Part shown: positions 28,776 through 39,311 of the stretch, piece by piece | Layout: each line of letters begins with the position of its first letter | How positions within the stretch are numbered: position 1 is the first letter of the stretch | Assembly: GCF_009371885.1 (NCBI RefSeq) | Contig: NZ_QLZA01000005.1 | Location: forward strand, 159,814 to 223,813 | From: Bifidobacterium tibiigranuli | GTDB lineage: Bacteria > Actinomycetota > Actinomycetes > Actinomycetales > Bifidobacteriaceae | DNA length: 64,000 nt | Reading direction: 5' to 3' | Position numbers and translations under genes: made by a program | Notes under the pieces: generated by a model | What the model was told of the DNA's origin: nothing | What the model saw: the letters and a program-made list of their open reading frames with translations, nothing else | Database searches by the model: none

Positions 28776-31700
28776 CAGGCCTCAAGCGCCTTCCTGATGC
28801 GCTGCAGGCTGACGGGCTTCGCGGTGCCGAGTTCCTGCGCCCACAGGGAGACGTAGAACTCCTCGAGCATCCAGCGGGCGACGGTGTAGCGCTTGCCTAG
28901 CGACTCATGCCGTGGTCCGGCCGGCTCGGCCTTCGCCTTGACGTGGAAGCGCTCGACGAGCTGACGGGCCTCGTCGGCCTCCCACGCCCAGCGCACATCG
29001 CGGTTCTTGTCGGTTTTCGCCTTATTCAGGCGCACAATGTCACTGTGCAGATAGCGTTCGATGGAAGCCAGCGCGTCCGGGGGAGCGGCGCCGATGAAGC
29101 CCTTGCATACCAGCGATGCGATATGCTCGCGCACCGATTGCAGCACGGAGAGCATCGGCAGATCGGCCGGGCCAGATACCGCCTTGTCGACTTCGGCGTA
29201 GCGTTTCAATATTGCGATTACGTCACGCGCCACCGCATAGACTGTGTCCTCGTACACCTGCTCAACGTCTGCCACAGCCTGCGCCAAAGCGGCGTCGTCA
29301 TCCAACTGGTCGATGTCGGGCAGCAGCCGCTTGACGGCGGCCAACTGCAGGTCCTCGCTCAGCGCCTTGGTCGAGGCGTACGGTGCCGAGGCAAGCATGA
29401 GCGCCTCGGTTCCCAGCCAGCGCGAGGAGATGCGCTCGCTGGGAAGGCGCAGCTTGTCCAGCGCCCCCTGCCAGAGCATCGTCGCGCGCGATTGCGTGGT
29501 GGCCCCGGCCTTGTGCAGCAGATTCGCCTGCTCGACCAGCTTGCCCTGCGCCCCGGCCGACTGGGCCTTGCCGCGCACGACCTGCCGCGCCGAGGCTTCG
29601 GCCTGCGCCGCGAAATGGCGCTGCAGCTCGACCAGCGAGCGCCCGGTGCCCAGCACGGTTGCCGCGTTGTGGCTGGCATGGCCAGACCTGCTGCCGTGGC
29701 GGCCCCGTGACTTGGCAGGATTCGGCTTCTCGATGATGAAGTTCATGCGCAGATATGGCGGCAGCTTCGACCACTGGTCGCCTTCGAACACCTGCGGGTG
29801 AATCTGCGCGCCGACCACGTGGATCGCCGCCTGCGTAAACACATGCGTGAAATCAGGCCAACCGGCAACGCCGGTCTGCTCGTTCTCCGGCGGCAGATTC
29901 GGGCGCCCGCTTTCGCCCGATCCGGGCAGATCAGGATAGTGCTCGGCGATGTACGCGCGTATTGCCCGCGCCGTGTCGGGGGCGGGCACGAACTGCACGC
30001 GCAGGGCCTTGGGCAGCGATTTGATCATCGCCACGATCAGCTCGCTCAGCAAGCCAGGCACATTCCACGTGAACTGCTCGGGGCGCAGTCGGGAGAGCAC
30101 GGTTATGGGGATATGCGCGCTCACCCCGTCGGCCGGGTCATGCGGATCGTAGATATAGCTCAGCTTGAGGTCCAGCGCGGTGCCATCCGTGCCCAGCGCA
30201 TGCCAATGGTCGGGATAGTCGTCCAAGCTCACGCTGTCTTCGTTTTGCAGCCGTTCGACGGCCTCGGGGTCGAAATCGAGCAGCTGCGGGTGCTCACCGT
30301 GCTCGACCTTCCACCATTTCGCCAGATCGGCGAGCGAGGTGACGTCGGCGGGAAGCACCGTGTTGTAGAAGTCGTACAGGTCCTCGTCGCTTACGCTGGC
30401 CGCCGCCTGGCGGGTGCGGCTCGTGTCTTCGGCGGCGTCATGCAGCACATCGAGATTGCGCGTCACGAAGTCGTCATAGGAGAACTGCTGCTGGATATCG
30501 CCCTCGACCAGTCCTTGGCGAATTAGGAAGTCACGCGCCTCAAGCGGATTGATGCGCCCCCACTGCACGGTGCGGTCCTGCACGATGGGCAGCCCGTAGA
30601 GCAGCACCTTGGCCTTGGCGACGGCTGAGCCGCGCGAGGCCGACCAGTGCGGCTCAGCATAAGTGGTCCGCGTCAGGCTTCCGGCCAGCGGCTCGGCCCA
30701 CGCGGGGTCGATGGCGGCGGAATACCGGGCCCACAGGCGCGAGGTTTCGACCAGTTCGGTGCTCATGACCCACGGCGGCGTCGTTTTGGCGACAGCCGAG
30801 GCGGGGAACAGTGCGAAGCGCGTGCCACGGGCACCCTGATAGTCGTTATGCGATTGCTTGGCGGCGCGCTTCATCGCCCGCGCCTTCGCCGCGCCCTTCA
30901 AACCTGCAAAATCCGAGGCTTTGGGCTCGCGTACCACCTGCATGCCCATCATCGAGAGCAGCCCGGCAAGCATGTCGGTGTGAATGCCCTGCGCATCCCA
31001 TGAGCAGCACATGCTGTGCGCGGCCTGCTGGTTGAGCGGCAGCTGACGAATGTCCAAGGACGGCCGCGACGCAGGCTGCGGCTCGCCGACCTTGAATTTC
31101 AGCTCGTGGCACATATCACCTAGCTGCGAGACGAGATCGCGCCACTGCTTGAGACGCAGGAAGCTCAGATACTCGGTTTTGCACAAGCGCCGCAGCACGC
31201 CATTGCTGGGGCTGCCGTCCGCTTGGAACACCCGGTCCCATAAGTTCAATGCGGTCAGGAAATCGCTGGATGCGTCGGCGTAGCGGTTATGAATCCTATC
31301 GGCTTCCTCGCGCGCCTCGTCGGGACGTTCGCGCGGATCCTGCAGGCTCAGGAACGCCACGACGACCAGCACGGCGGCCAGCGTATTCGGCGTCGTGGTA
31401 TGCGCAGCTTCGACGACCATACGACCCAAACGGATGTCGATGGGGATGCGTGCCAGCTGGCGACCCGTGCGCGTCAGCGCCATCTCGCCGTGCTTGCGGG
31501 CGACCGCCTGAAGCTCGGTGAGTTCGTTGAAGCCGTCGGAAACCGCCTTGACGTCCGGCGGGTCGATGAAGCCGAAATGCGTCACGTCATGGGCGTTCTT
31601 CGCCACGCCGACCGAAAGCATATGCAGCACGACGGCTCCGAGCGAAGTGCGCAGGATCTCCGGCTCGGTGAAACGCGGGCGGGTCTCGTAATCGTCGCTG

Positions 31701-32869
31701 TCATACAGTCGTATCGCGATGCCGTCCGCCACGCGCCCGCAGCGGCCTGAACGCTGGTCGGCGCTGGCCTGCGAAATCGGTTCGATAGGCAGCCGCTGCA
31801 CCTTCGCGGATTTGGAATAGCGCGAGATCCTGGCGGTTCCGGGGTCGACCACGTATCGGATGCCGGGCACGGTGAGCGAAGTCTCGGCCACATTCGTGGC
31901 GATGACGATGCGCTGGTGCGCATGCGATTCGAAGACCTTGTGCTGCTCCTTGGACGACAGCCGCGCGAACAGCGGCATGATCTCGATGGCGTCGCCCCGG
32001 CGCATATCGTCGGCCCGAGGGCCGAAATGGCGACGCAATGCGGTTTCGAACTCGCGGATATCATGCTCGCCGGAGGCGAAGACCAGAATGTCGCGGGGCC
32101 CGCGCTCATGGCTGGCGCGGATGACCAGCTCGGCGCAGGCCCGGGCCACAGCCGTGGCCATATCCGCATCGGCGGCCCGGCCGGAGCGAGGCATGTCACC
32201 GTCCGTATTCCGCGCTGCGCTGCTTTCGAACCCGGGGACATAGCGCATCAGCGCGGGTTCGGAACCCAGCGGCTCATAGACGATCTGCACGGGATAGGTG
32301 CGCCCTGACACTTCGATGACTGGAACAGGCCGGTGCAGCGCCTGCTCGAAATGATGCTGGAACTTGACCGAATCGATGGTCGCGGAAGTGATGACGAGCT
32401 TCAGATCGCGGCGCTGCGGCAGCAGAGAGGTCAGATAGCCGAGCAGAAAATCGATATTCAGGCTGCGCTCGTGCGCTTCATCGATGATGATCGTATCGTA
32501 CTGGCTCAGGCGCGGATCGCGCTGGATCTGCGCGAGCAGAATGCCGTCGGTGACCACGCGCAGACGGGTTTTGGGTGAGCTGGCGTCCGTGAAGCGTACC
32601 TGATAGCCGATTTCATCGCCCAGCCGCACGCCCATTTCCGAGGCGATGCGCTCCGCGACCGTGCGTGCGGCGATGCGGCGCGGCTGCGTATGCACAATCT
32701 GATGGCCATGCGTGCCCCGGCCCATTTCCAGCAGGATCTTCGGGATCTGCGTGGTCTTGCCCGAACCGGTCTGGCCGGAGACGATGACGACCTGCGAGGA
32801 GGCGACGGCTGCGGCGATGTCGTCATGCGCCGCGCTGACCGGCAGCTCTTGGGGATACTCGTATTTCAT
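28775..32869 (-). CDS. hrpA: ATP-dependent RNA helicase HrpA (DEAH box)
   Basis: DEAH-box RNA helicase, involved in RNA processing and rescue of stalled ribosomes in relatives. 1364 residues. Walker A GQTGSGKT at 32-39, DEAH at 130-133, SAT motif in VITSATID, helicase C motifs VIATNVAETSLTVPGIRYVVD and QRSGRCGR, then helicase-associated and OB domains and the long HrpA-specific C-terminal region (DUF3418). The start at 32869 overlaps the methyltransferase stop by ATGA; an upstream 30-codon extension has no domain sense. The stop shares a base with the start region of the membrane-anchored protein gene. Confidence 0.93.
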   Translation of the reverse strand: MKYEYPQELPVSAAHDDIAAAVASSQVVIVSGQTGSGKTTQIPKILLEMGRGTHGHQIVHTQPRRIAARTVAERIASEMGVRLGDEIGYQVRFTDASSPKTRLRVVTDGILLAQIQRDPRLSQYDTIIIDEAHERSLNIDFLLGYLTSLLPQRRDLKLVITSATIDSVKFQHHFEQALHRPVPVIEVSGRTYPVQIVYEPLGSEPALMRYVPGFESSAARNTDGDMPRSGRAADADMATAVARACAELVIRASHERGPRDILVFASGEHDIREFETALRRHFGPRADDMRRGDAIEIMPLFARLSSKEQHKVFESHAHQRIVIATNVAETSLTVPGIRYVVDPGTARISRYSKSAKVQRLPIEPISQASADQRSGRCGRVADGIAIRLYDSDDYETRPRFTEPEILRTSLGAVVLHMLSVGVAKNAHDVTHFGFIDPPDVKAVSDGFNELTELQAVARKHGEMALTRTGRQLARIPIDIRLGRMVVEAAHTTTPNTLAAVLVVVAFLSLQDPRERPDEAREEADRIHNRYADASSDFLTALNLWDRVFQADGSPSNGVLRRLCKTEYLSFLRLKQWRDLVSQLGDMCHELKFKVGEPQPASRPSLDIRQLPLNQQAAHSMCCSWDAQGIHTDMLAGLLSMMGMQVVREPKASDFAGLKGAAKARAMKRAAKQSHNDYQGARGTRFALFPASAVAKTTPPWVMSTELVETSRLWARYSAAIDPAWAEPLAGSLTRTTYAEPHWSASRGSAVAKAKVLLYGLPIVQDRTVQWGRINPLEARDFLIRQGLVEGDIQQQFSYDDFVTRNLDVLHDAAEDTSRTRQAAASVSDEDLYDFYNTVLPADVTSLADLAKWWKVEHGEHPQLLDFDPEAVERLQNEDSVSLDDYPDHWHALGTDGTALDLKLSYIYDPHDPADGVSAHIPITVLSRLRPEQFTWNVPGLLSELIVAMIKSLPKALRVQFVPAPDTARAIRAYIAEHYPDLPGSGESGRPNLPPENEQTGVAGWPDFTHVFTQAAIHVVGAQIHPQVFEGDQWSKLPPYLRMNFIIEKPNPAKSRGRHGSRSGHASHNAATVLGTGRSLVELQRHFAAQAEASARQVVRGKAQSAGAQGKLVEQANLLHKAGATTQSRATMLWQGALDKLRLPSERISSRWLGTEALMLASAPYASTKALSEDLQLAAVKRLLPDIDQLDDDAALAQAVADVEQVYEDTVYAVARDVIAILKRYAEVDKAVSGPADLPMLSVLQSVREHIASLVCKGFIGAAPPDALASIERYLHSDIVRLNKAKTDKNRDVRWAWEADEARQLVERFHVKAKAEPAGPRHESLGKRYTVARWMLEEFYVSLWAQELGTAKPVSLQRIRKALEA

Positions 32870-33498
32870 GCCTGACGCAGCACCTCGATCACGCGATAGC
32901 CCTTCGCGCTGGCGTATTTCGACACCGCGTAGCCTTCGCCCAGCGTCGCCGCGAGCCACGGAATCAGCGAGTCGGCGCCGAGATTGCGCTGCACCACCAA
33001 GTAGGCAGCACCATGATCCGAGAGTCGCGGCAGCCAGCGCATAAGTATGTCGTGCAGCGCCTCCTTGCCGACGCGAATCGGAGGATTGGACCAGATCGCG
33101 TCGAAGCGCACGTCGGCGGGGACATCGTCAGGTTCGGCGACGCGGATATTGTCCAGCTGCTGGCTGTGCGCGTTATCTCGCGTCAGGTCCAGCGCACGTT
33201 GGTTGACGTCCACAGCCCAGACGGTTGCCTCGGGGGCAAGCAGGCCCAAGCTCAGCGCAATCGGCCCCCAGCCGCATCCCAGATCGAGCAGATTGGCGCG
33301 TTGCGGCGGCTCAGGCGCGCGGCGCAGCAGCACGGAGGTGCCCAGATCGAGGCGATTGCCGGAGAACACGCCATGCGAGACCGCTACAGGCACCTCGCGC
33401 CCGGCCAGCTGGACGGTGATGGTGCGCCGAACGTCGGGAGAGGTCGGCGCAGACGAGAAATACTGCTCTTGGCGCGGTTGCTGGTCCTTGTCGTTCAT
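32866..33498 (-). CDS. RsmC-like class I methyltransferase
   Basis: SAM-dependent N-methyltransferase of the RsmC / methyltransferase small-domain family that modifies guanine in 16S rRNA. 210 residues. SAM loop LLDLGCGWGPIALSL, acidic residue in VWAVDVNQRAL, and the catalytic motif NPPIRVGK, characteristic of guanine N2 methylation. It has only the single domain, while E. coli RsmC has a duplicated one. ATG at 33498 with GGGAG 11 bases upstream. Translationally coupled to hrpA. Exact rRNA position not assignable. Confidence 0.85.
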   Translation of the reverse strand: MNDKDQQPRQEQYFSSAPTSPDVRRTITVQLAGREVPVAVSHGVFSGNRLDLGTSVLLRRAPEPPQRANLLDLGCGWGPIALSLGLLAPEATVWAVDVNQRALDLTRDNAHSQQLDNIRVAEPDDVPADVRFDAIWSNPPIRVGKEALHDILMRWLPRLSDHGAAYLVVQRNLGADSLIPWLAATLGEGYAVSKYASAKGYRVIEVLRQA

Positions 33499-33630
33499 TG
33501 CTCTGCTATCTCCCTGGCCTGCCTTGTTGCGGCCTACATATTCGCCCACGGCTCAGTTGCGTCGTCTGCCGCAGCGTTGTCTTCCAGAATGATGATAATG
33601 GAAAACCTTAGTCCAACGTGAGAGGTGTCA

Positions 33631-35124
33631 TTGACCCAACAGTTTGAAAGCGGCAGCAACAACGACATAAGCAAGGCGGCCGACGTGCTGGCCGACCGCT
33701 CCGAGGTTCTGCTTGACAAGTCCTATGATATTCCAGATGCCGACCAGGGCGGCGAGGAGTGGGCCGAGCGCGAATCGCGCAATGCGCTGAAGCATGTGGC
33801 AGGCCTGGGCGAGCTCGAAGACATCACCGAGGTCGAATACCGCAAGGTCCGGCTTGAGCGTGTCGTGCTCGTCGGCGTATGGTCGAGCGCCATCGGCACC
33901 CAGTCGCAGGCCGAGGAATCGCTCAGAGAGCTTGCTGCATTGGCGCAGACGGCTGGAGCCGAGGTGTGCGAAGGCATGCTGCAGCACCGGCTCAAGCCGG
34001 ATCCGGCGACCTATATCGGCTCCGGCAAGGCCAAGGAGCTTGCAGGCATCGTGGCCTTGCACGAGGCCGATACGATTATCGTCGACGATGATCTGGCGCC
34101 TAGCCAGCGTCGTGCGCTCGAAGACGTGGCCAAGGTCAAGGTGGTCGACAGGACGGCCGTGATTCTCGACATCTTCGCGCAGCATGCCACCAGCCGCGAA
34201 GGCAAGGCGCAGGTGGAGCTGGCGCAGCTGCAATACATGCTGCCCAGGCTGCGTGGCTGGGGCGCGGCCCTGTCCCGGCAGGCGGGCGGCCGTGCGGCAG
34301 GCGCTGACGGCGGCATCGGCTCGCGTGGCCCGGGCGAGACGCAGCTCGAAATGGACCGGCGCGTGATTCGCACCAGGATCGCGAGATTGCGCCGCCAGAT
34401 CGCGCATATGGCTCCGGCGCGCGAGGTCAAGCGCGGCGCACGGCAGCGTTATGGACTGCCCACGGTCGCCGTGGTCGGCTACACGAATGCAGGCAAGTCC
34501 TCGCTGACCAATCGCCTGACCGGTTCGAGCGAACTGGTGGAGAACGCGCTGTTCGCCACGCTCGATACCGCCGTGCGCTCGACGAGAACCAAGGACGGGC
34601 GCGTGTACGCCTATGTCGACACCGTCGGATTCGTGCGGCGGCTGCCGACCCAGCTGGTCGAGGCCTTCAAATCGACGTTGGAGGAGGTCGCGCAGTCCGA
34701 TCTCATCGTCCATGTGGTCGATGCCTCATACGGCGACCCGCTGGCGCAGATCGACGCGGTGAACACGGTGCTGGCGGATATCAACGGCGCGCAGGACATC
34801 CCGCGCATTCTGGTGTTCAACAAGGCCGACCACGTGGACTCAGCGACTCGTGCGCGGCTTTCGGCGCTGTATCCGCAGGCGCACATCGTGTCGTCCCTAA
34901 GCGGCGAAGGCATTGACGCGCTGCGCGGGGAGGTCGAGGCGCTGCTGCCGGTGCCCGATGTGCATGTCGAGGCGCTGCTGCCCTATGCACAAGGCTCGCT
35001 GCTGTCTCGGATTCGGGAGTACGGCAGACTTGAGACGGCGGAATACCGCAATGACGGGGTTCGCATCGAAGCGCAGGTGGACAGCCGACTGGCTTCGCAG
35101 ATCGTTGACGCGTCCGTTGATTGA
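33631..35124 (+). CDS. hflX: Ribosome-associated GTPase HflX
   Basis: GTPase that splits or rescues stalled ribosomes. 497 residues. HflX N-domain with YIGSGKAKELAGIV, DDDLAPSQRRALED and VVDRTAVILDIFAQHATSREGK; RGPGETQLEMDRR before the G domain; Walker A GYTNAGKSS at 283-291, switch TLDTAVRSTRTKDG, DTVGFVRRLP and NKADH. TTG at 33631 has GAGAGG five bases upstream; GTG at 33625 lies inside that site. The last codons and the TGA form the first copy of a 17-base repeat array extending to about 35241. Confidence 0.93.
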   Translation: MTQQFESGSNNDISKAADVLADRSEVLLDKSYDIPDADQGGEEWAERESRNALKHVAGLGELEDITEVEYRKVRLERVVLVGVWSSAIGTQSQAEESLRELAALAQTAGAEVCEGMLQHRLKPDPATYIGSGKAKELAGIVALHEADTIIVDDDLAPSQRRALEDVAKVKVVDRTAVILDIFAQHATSREGKAQVELAQLQYMLPRLRGWGAALSRQAGGRAAGADGGIGSRGPGETQLEMDRRVIRTRIARLRRQIAHMAPAREVKRGARQRYGLPTVAVVGYTNAGKSSLTNRLTGSSELVENALFATLDTAVRSTRTKDGRVYAYVDTVGFVRRLPTQLVEAFKSTLEEVAQSDLIVHVVDASYGDPLAQIDAVNTVLADINGAQDIPRILVFNKADHVDSATRARLSALYPQAHIVSSLSGEGIDALRGEVEALLPVPDVHVEALLPYAQGSLLSRIREYGRLETAEYRNDGVRIEAQVDSRLASQIVDASVD

Positions 35125-35241
35125 GATGTGAGTTTGATTGAGATGTGAGTGTGACAGGGCGATGAGTTTGGCTGAGCAGTGGGTTTGACTGAGATGTGAG
35201 TGTGCTGAGCAGTGAGTTTGCCAGGGCAGTGGGTTTGGCTG
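35118..35241. repeat. 17-base tandem repeat array at the hflX stop codon
   Basis: Units start at 35118, 35135, 35152, 35169, 35186, 35203 (16 bases) and 35219, followed by a partial unit. Consensus TGACTGAGCAGTGAGTT; the first copy holds the hflX stop. The 35125-35492 gap otherwise contains only an unremarkable ldh leader. Confidence 0.9.
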
Positions 35242-35441
35242 TAATGGAGGGCATTGTGGCGAAGTTCACTGTGCAAAGGTCGTCGCCCGACGCAGCTGCG
35301 TGAATCGACCATGGTGCGCTTGCTGCGGCGAATCCGTTGGGATTGCGCCATTTGCAAGGGTTCTCGCCGTATTATCGCGACGGGTTGTCGCTCGGTAAGC
35401 AAGCCGAAAACGTCAAAGTCTATGGATAAAGTAGTTACTGA

Positions 35442-36464
<1,023 letters not shown>

Positions 36465-36484
36465 TTTTCTTTTTTGCCTATGCG

Positions 36485-36530
36485 TCATGCGCTGTGGCGG
36501 CTCCTTGTGCGGGGCCGCCACAGCGCATGA
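36485..36530 (+). terminator. Terminator of ldh
   Basis: 17-base perfect stem (36485-36501 with 36514-36530, CATGCGCTGTGGCGGC and its complement) and a 12-base loop, 30 bases after the ldh stop, followed by TTGTTTGCC. Confidence 0.85.
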
Positions 36531-36573
36531 TTGTTTGCCTGACGTCTATGCTTCTTGATTTGGGTGATTGGTT

Positions 36574-37542
36574 ATGAGTCCTGACGACTCTCATAGTGTT
36601 GCGAATGCTGTGGATCCCACGGATTACAACGATGCGGCTGAGACAGGCAGAAGCCATCAGCGCCGGCTGATGATGACCTTGGCGCTGACGGGGACGGTGC
36701 TCATAGCCGAAATCATCGGTGCCATCGTCACCTCCTCGCTGGTGCTGCTTGTCGATGCGGGCCATATGCTGACCGACGTCTTGGTGCTGATCGCCTCAAG
36801 CGTCACAGCCGCGCTGATGCGGCGCAAGCCCAATGCCCGCAGGACCTGGGGATGGGCCAGGCTTGAAGTACTCACGGCTGCGGTGGGGGCGTTCGCCCTG
36901 CTCGGCGTGGGGCTGTATGCGCTGCTGGAAGCCGGCGTGCGGCTGTTCGGCGCATCGCAGGCGCAGGTGCATGACACTGGTCTGCTCCTTGGATTCGGGC
37001 TGCTCGGCCTTGCCGCCAATGCAGGTTCTATTCTCATCCTTGCTGCGCAGTCCCATGACAATATGAATATGCGGGCGGCGTTCCTCGAGGTCATGAACGA
37101 TGCGCTCGGTTCGGTGGTCGTCGTGATTTCCGCAATCGTCATGATGACCGTCGGCTGGCAGTGGTTCGACGCCGTGGCGGGTGCAATCGTCGCCGTGCTG
37201 ATGATTCCCCGGGCTGCCAAGCTGCTGCACAAGGCGGCGGTCGTATTGCTTGAGGAGACTCCGCGAGGCTTGGATCTGGAACTGGTTCGCGAGCATATGC
37301 AGCGTGTGCAGCATGTGGTCGCGGTGCATGATGTGCATGCGAGCACAGTTGCTACGGGCATGCCTATTCTTACCGCGCATGTGGTCGTGGAACGAGGCTT
37401 AAGCATGGAGCAGGCTGCAGCGGTGCTCGATCAGCTGCGCCATTGCCTCATCGAGCATTTCGAGGTTTCGATACCTCATACGACCTTCCAGTTGGAGCCG
37501 GAAGGCTACGCATCCCAAGAAGAGACCGCTTTGCACGAGTAG
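36574..37542 (+). CDS. Cation diffusion facilitator (CzcD-type zinc/metal exporter)
   Basis: Proton-coupled efflux of Zn or similar divalent metals. 322 residues with six membrane segments between about 30 and 215. The metal site is HMLTD (HxxxD) in membrane segment 2 and MNDALGS in segment 5; a cytoplasmic ferredoxin-like domain (VQHVVAVHDVHAST, HVVVERG) follows. No His-rich loop. ATG at 36574 is chosen over TTG at 36568; the ribosome binding site is weak. The metal cannot be told from sequence. Confidence 0.9.
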   Translation: MSPDDSHSVANAVDPTDYNDAAETGRSHQRRLMMTLALTGTVLIAEIIGAIVTSSLVLLVDAGHMLTDVLVLIASSVTAALMRRKPNARRTWGWARLEVLTAAVGAFALLGVGLYALLEAGVRLFGASQAQVHDTGLLLGFGLLGLAANAGSILILAAQSHDNMNMRAAFLEVMNDALGSVVVVISAIVMMTVGWQWFDAVAGAIVAVLMIPRAAKLLHKAAVVLLEETPRGLDLELVREHMQRVQHVVAVHDVHASTVATGMPILTAHVVVERGLSMEQAAAVLDQLRHCLIEHFEVSIPHTTFQLEPEGYASQEETALHE

Positions 37543-37567
37543 GCGGTGCGTGGTGACCGCCGTTCCC

Positions 37568-37631
37568 TGACATATCCGATCTGTGTTATATCTGATTTAT
37601 GTCATATCGGGTATACGCTATGCCGGGTATA
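37568..37631. repeat. Four 16-base tandem units between the CDF gene and lexA
   Basis: TGACATATCCGATCTG, TGTTATATCTGATTTA, TGTCATATCGGGTATA and CGCTATGCCGGGTATA, each exactly 16 bases, starting 25 bases after the CDF stop. Confidence 0.8.
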
Positions 37632-37678
37632 CCGCTAGCCGATTTCCGACTCTGTGCTAGGGCTTGTTCGCGGCTGAG

Positions 37679-38392
37679 TCAGAGCTTGCGCAGCACGGTG
37701 ACGACTTTGCCCATGATGCTGGCGTGCGTGCCGTCGATGGGGGAGTACGCGGGATTATGCGGAATGAGCCACAGGTGCCCGTGGTCGTTTCGGTAGGTTT
37801 TGACAGTGGCCTCATCGTCAAGTAGCGCTGCGACGATGTCGCCGTTCACTGCGGTGCGCTGCTCGCGGACTACGACGAAATCACCATCGCAGATCGCGGC
37901 GTCGATCATCGAATCGCCGTGGACTTCAAGCATGAACAGATTGCCGGTGCCGGTGAGCCGCTCGGGCAGCCGCATTACATCGTCGACATGCTGCTCGGCG
38001 GTGATTGGGGCTCCGGCGGCGATGCGGCCGACCAACGGCACGTCGCGCGACTCGATGACCGCTGCGCTTTCTTCCGGATTCGGCCCGGTGAACGGCAGAA
38101 TCGTCGCAGTGTTGCCCTCCTCCTCATTCGAGTCTTCGACCAGCTCTATGGCGCGGCCCTTGTTGGCATTCATGCGGATAAGACCCTTCTCTTCAAGCAC
38201 CTGCAACTGATGCTTGACGGAGGAAGGGCTTTTCAGACCGGCGGATTGCCCGATCTCCCGGAATGACGGGGCAAATCCGCGCTGCGAGACATGAGTGCGT
38301 ATGGCATCAAGAACCTTGCGCTGGCGGTCCGTCAGCATGGCTGAGGCATCAGCGCCCTGCGCTCGCCTGGGGGCAAAGGGAATCGTGCTCAT
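37679..38392 (-). CDS. lexA: LexA repressor
   Basis: SOS response repressor and self-cleaving protease. 237 residues. Winged helix N-domain (LTDRQRKVLDAIRTHVSQRG...PSFREIGQSAGLKSPSSVKHQL, then LEEKGLI), cleavage site Ala126-Gly127 in RIAAGAP, catalytic Ser161 (LEVHGDSMIDA) and Lys198 (EATVKTY). ATG at 38392 has AAGGAG five bases upstream. Divergent from the LysM gene over a 247-base region with four SOS boxes, one of them on its own promoter, so it is autoregulated. N-terminal tail of 20 residues is disordered. Confidence 0.96.
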   Translation of the reverse strand: MSTIPFAPRRAQGADASAMLTDRQRKVLDAIRTHVSQRGFAPSFREIGQSAGLKSPSSVKHQLQVLEEKGLIRMNANKGRAIELVEDSNEEEGNTATILPFTGPNPEESAAVIESRDVPLVGRIAAGAPITAEQHVDDVMRLPERLTGTGNLFMLEVHGDSMIDAAICDGDFVVVREQRTAVNGDIVAALLDDEATVKTYRNDHGHLWLIPHNPAYSPIDGTHASIMGKVVTVLRKL

Positions 38393-38420
38393 ATCCGCTC
38401 CTTCATAGGTCATTTTCTCC

Positions 38421-38449
38421 ATCATAACGTGTATATCGTGTGAAATCAA
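38421..38449 (-). promoter_or_regulatory. lexA promoter
   Basis: On the minus strand TTGATT (38449-38444), a 17-base spacer, and TATGAT (38426-38421). The -35 box overlaps SOS box 1. Confidence 0.75.
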
Positions 38450-38529
38450 ACAGATGTTCGAAAATGAGCTTGCATTAGTCGAACGTCTGTGCGAAAATCA
38501 AACATACGTTCGATAGAACAGATGTTCGT
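38446..38529. promoter_or_regulatory. Four LexA (SOS) boxes
   Basis: Compared with the Gram-positive consensus TCGAACATATGTTCGA: box 1 TCAAACAGATGTTCGA (38446-38461), box 2 TCGAACGTCTGTGCGA (38479-38494), box 3 TCAAACATACGTTCGA (38498-38513) and box 4 TAGAACAGATGTTCGT (38514-38529). Matches are 13 or 14 of 16. Boxes 3 and 4 abut. Box 1 sits on the lexA promoter and the others lie toward the LysM gene. Confidence 0.88.
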
Positions 38530-38639
38530 ATTTTTGTATCGGAAGACCTCAGATGTGTGAGGAGCCGAAGGTGAATGCGAGCAGCAAGAGATTTGAGAAG
38601 CAGAGCTGTTAGCAACAGAGTTGAAGGAGAGTGGTGGAG

Positions 38640-39050
38640 ATGACTGCAGCAACGTCGTATGGGCAGACGATTCGTATTCGTGGTCGCGTTCGCGGTGATA
38701 TTCGCGGTGATATGCGGAAAGCGCCCCGGAAGGCTTCAAGCGCTTCTGTGGTGGCAGCACATGGAACCAAGCCGGTGTTCACGCGCATTGCTGCGGCGAT
38801 GCTCATAGCTGCCATATCGTGGCTGGGGTGGAGCATCGTTATGCCGGCCACGCAGGCGCAATCGGCAACGGGCCCGGTGGCGGTCGTGAATTACACGGTG
38901 CGCCCGGGGGACACGCTCTGGTCGTTTGCCGATCGGGTCACGCCGAAGAACGGCAATGTCGCTGAAACTGTGCAGGAGCTCAAGGAGCTGAACAATCTCG
39001 ACTCCGTGTCGCTTACTCCCGGGCAGAATCTGCTTGTTCCTGAGCGCTGA
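38640..39050 (+). CDS. LysM membrane protein, probable SOS-induced cell division inhibitor
   Basis: 136 residues. An Arg-rich N-terminus, one membrane segment at about 48-68, and one LysM peptidoglycan-binding domain at about 84-134 (NYTVRPGDTLWSFADRV...LTPGQNLLVP). This layout and its place between lexA (divergent) and nrdR match Rv2719c of Mycobacterium, and the same role is filled by YneA in Bacillus and DivS in Corynebacterium, which stop division during DNA damage. Function here is inferred from layout, location and SOS boxes. Several close starts are possible (GTG 38631, GTG 38634, ATG 38640) behind AAGGAG. Confidence 0.8.
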   Translation: MTAATSYGQTIRIRGRVRGDIRGDMRKAPRKASSASVVAAHGTKPVFTRIAAAMLIAAISWLGWSIVMPATQAQSATGPVAVVNYTVRPGDTLWSFADRVTPKNGNVAETVQELKELNNLDSVSLTPGQNLLVPER

Positions 39051-39311
39051 TTGGCTGTGTCGGGGTCGGGCGGCAATGGTGTCCGGCAACGGTGGCCGGG
39101 CCAACGGCGGGCGGGGACAATACGATGGCATGGCGCTGCGATGGCGATGACATGGCGTAATGATGGTGGAACAATGCAGCCGAGGGCGGTGTCGACGAGG
39201 ACTATGCAAGGTAGTGATCTGATGCCCGGGCGTGTCGAATATGGGCAGATTGCGTTTCGGGAACCACCCGGGCCTTCCCATTATTCGCGTTGTATGGCTA
39301 TCCTTGTGTGC

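Noticed and set aside
35118..35241. CRISPR-like array behind hflX
   Set aside because: The 17-base units follow each other directly with no spacers, and no cas gene is nearby; it is a minisatellite.
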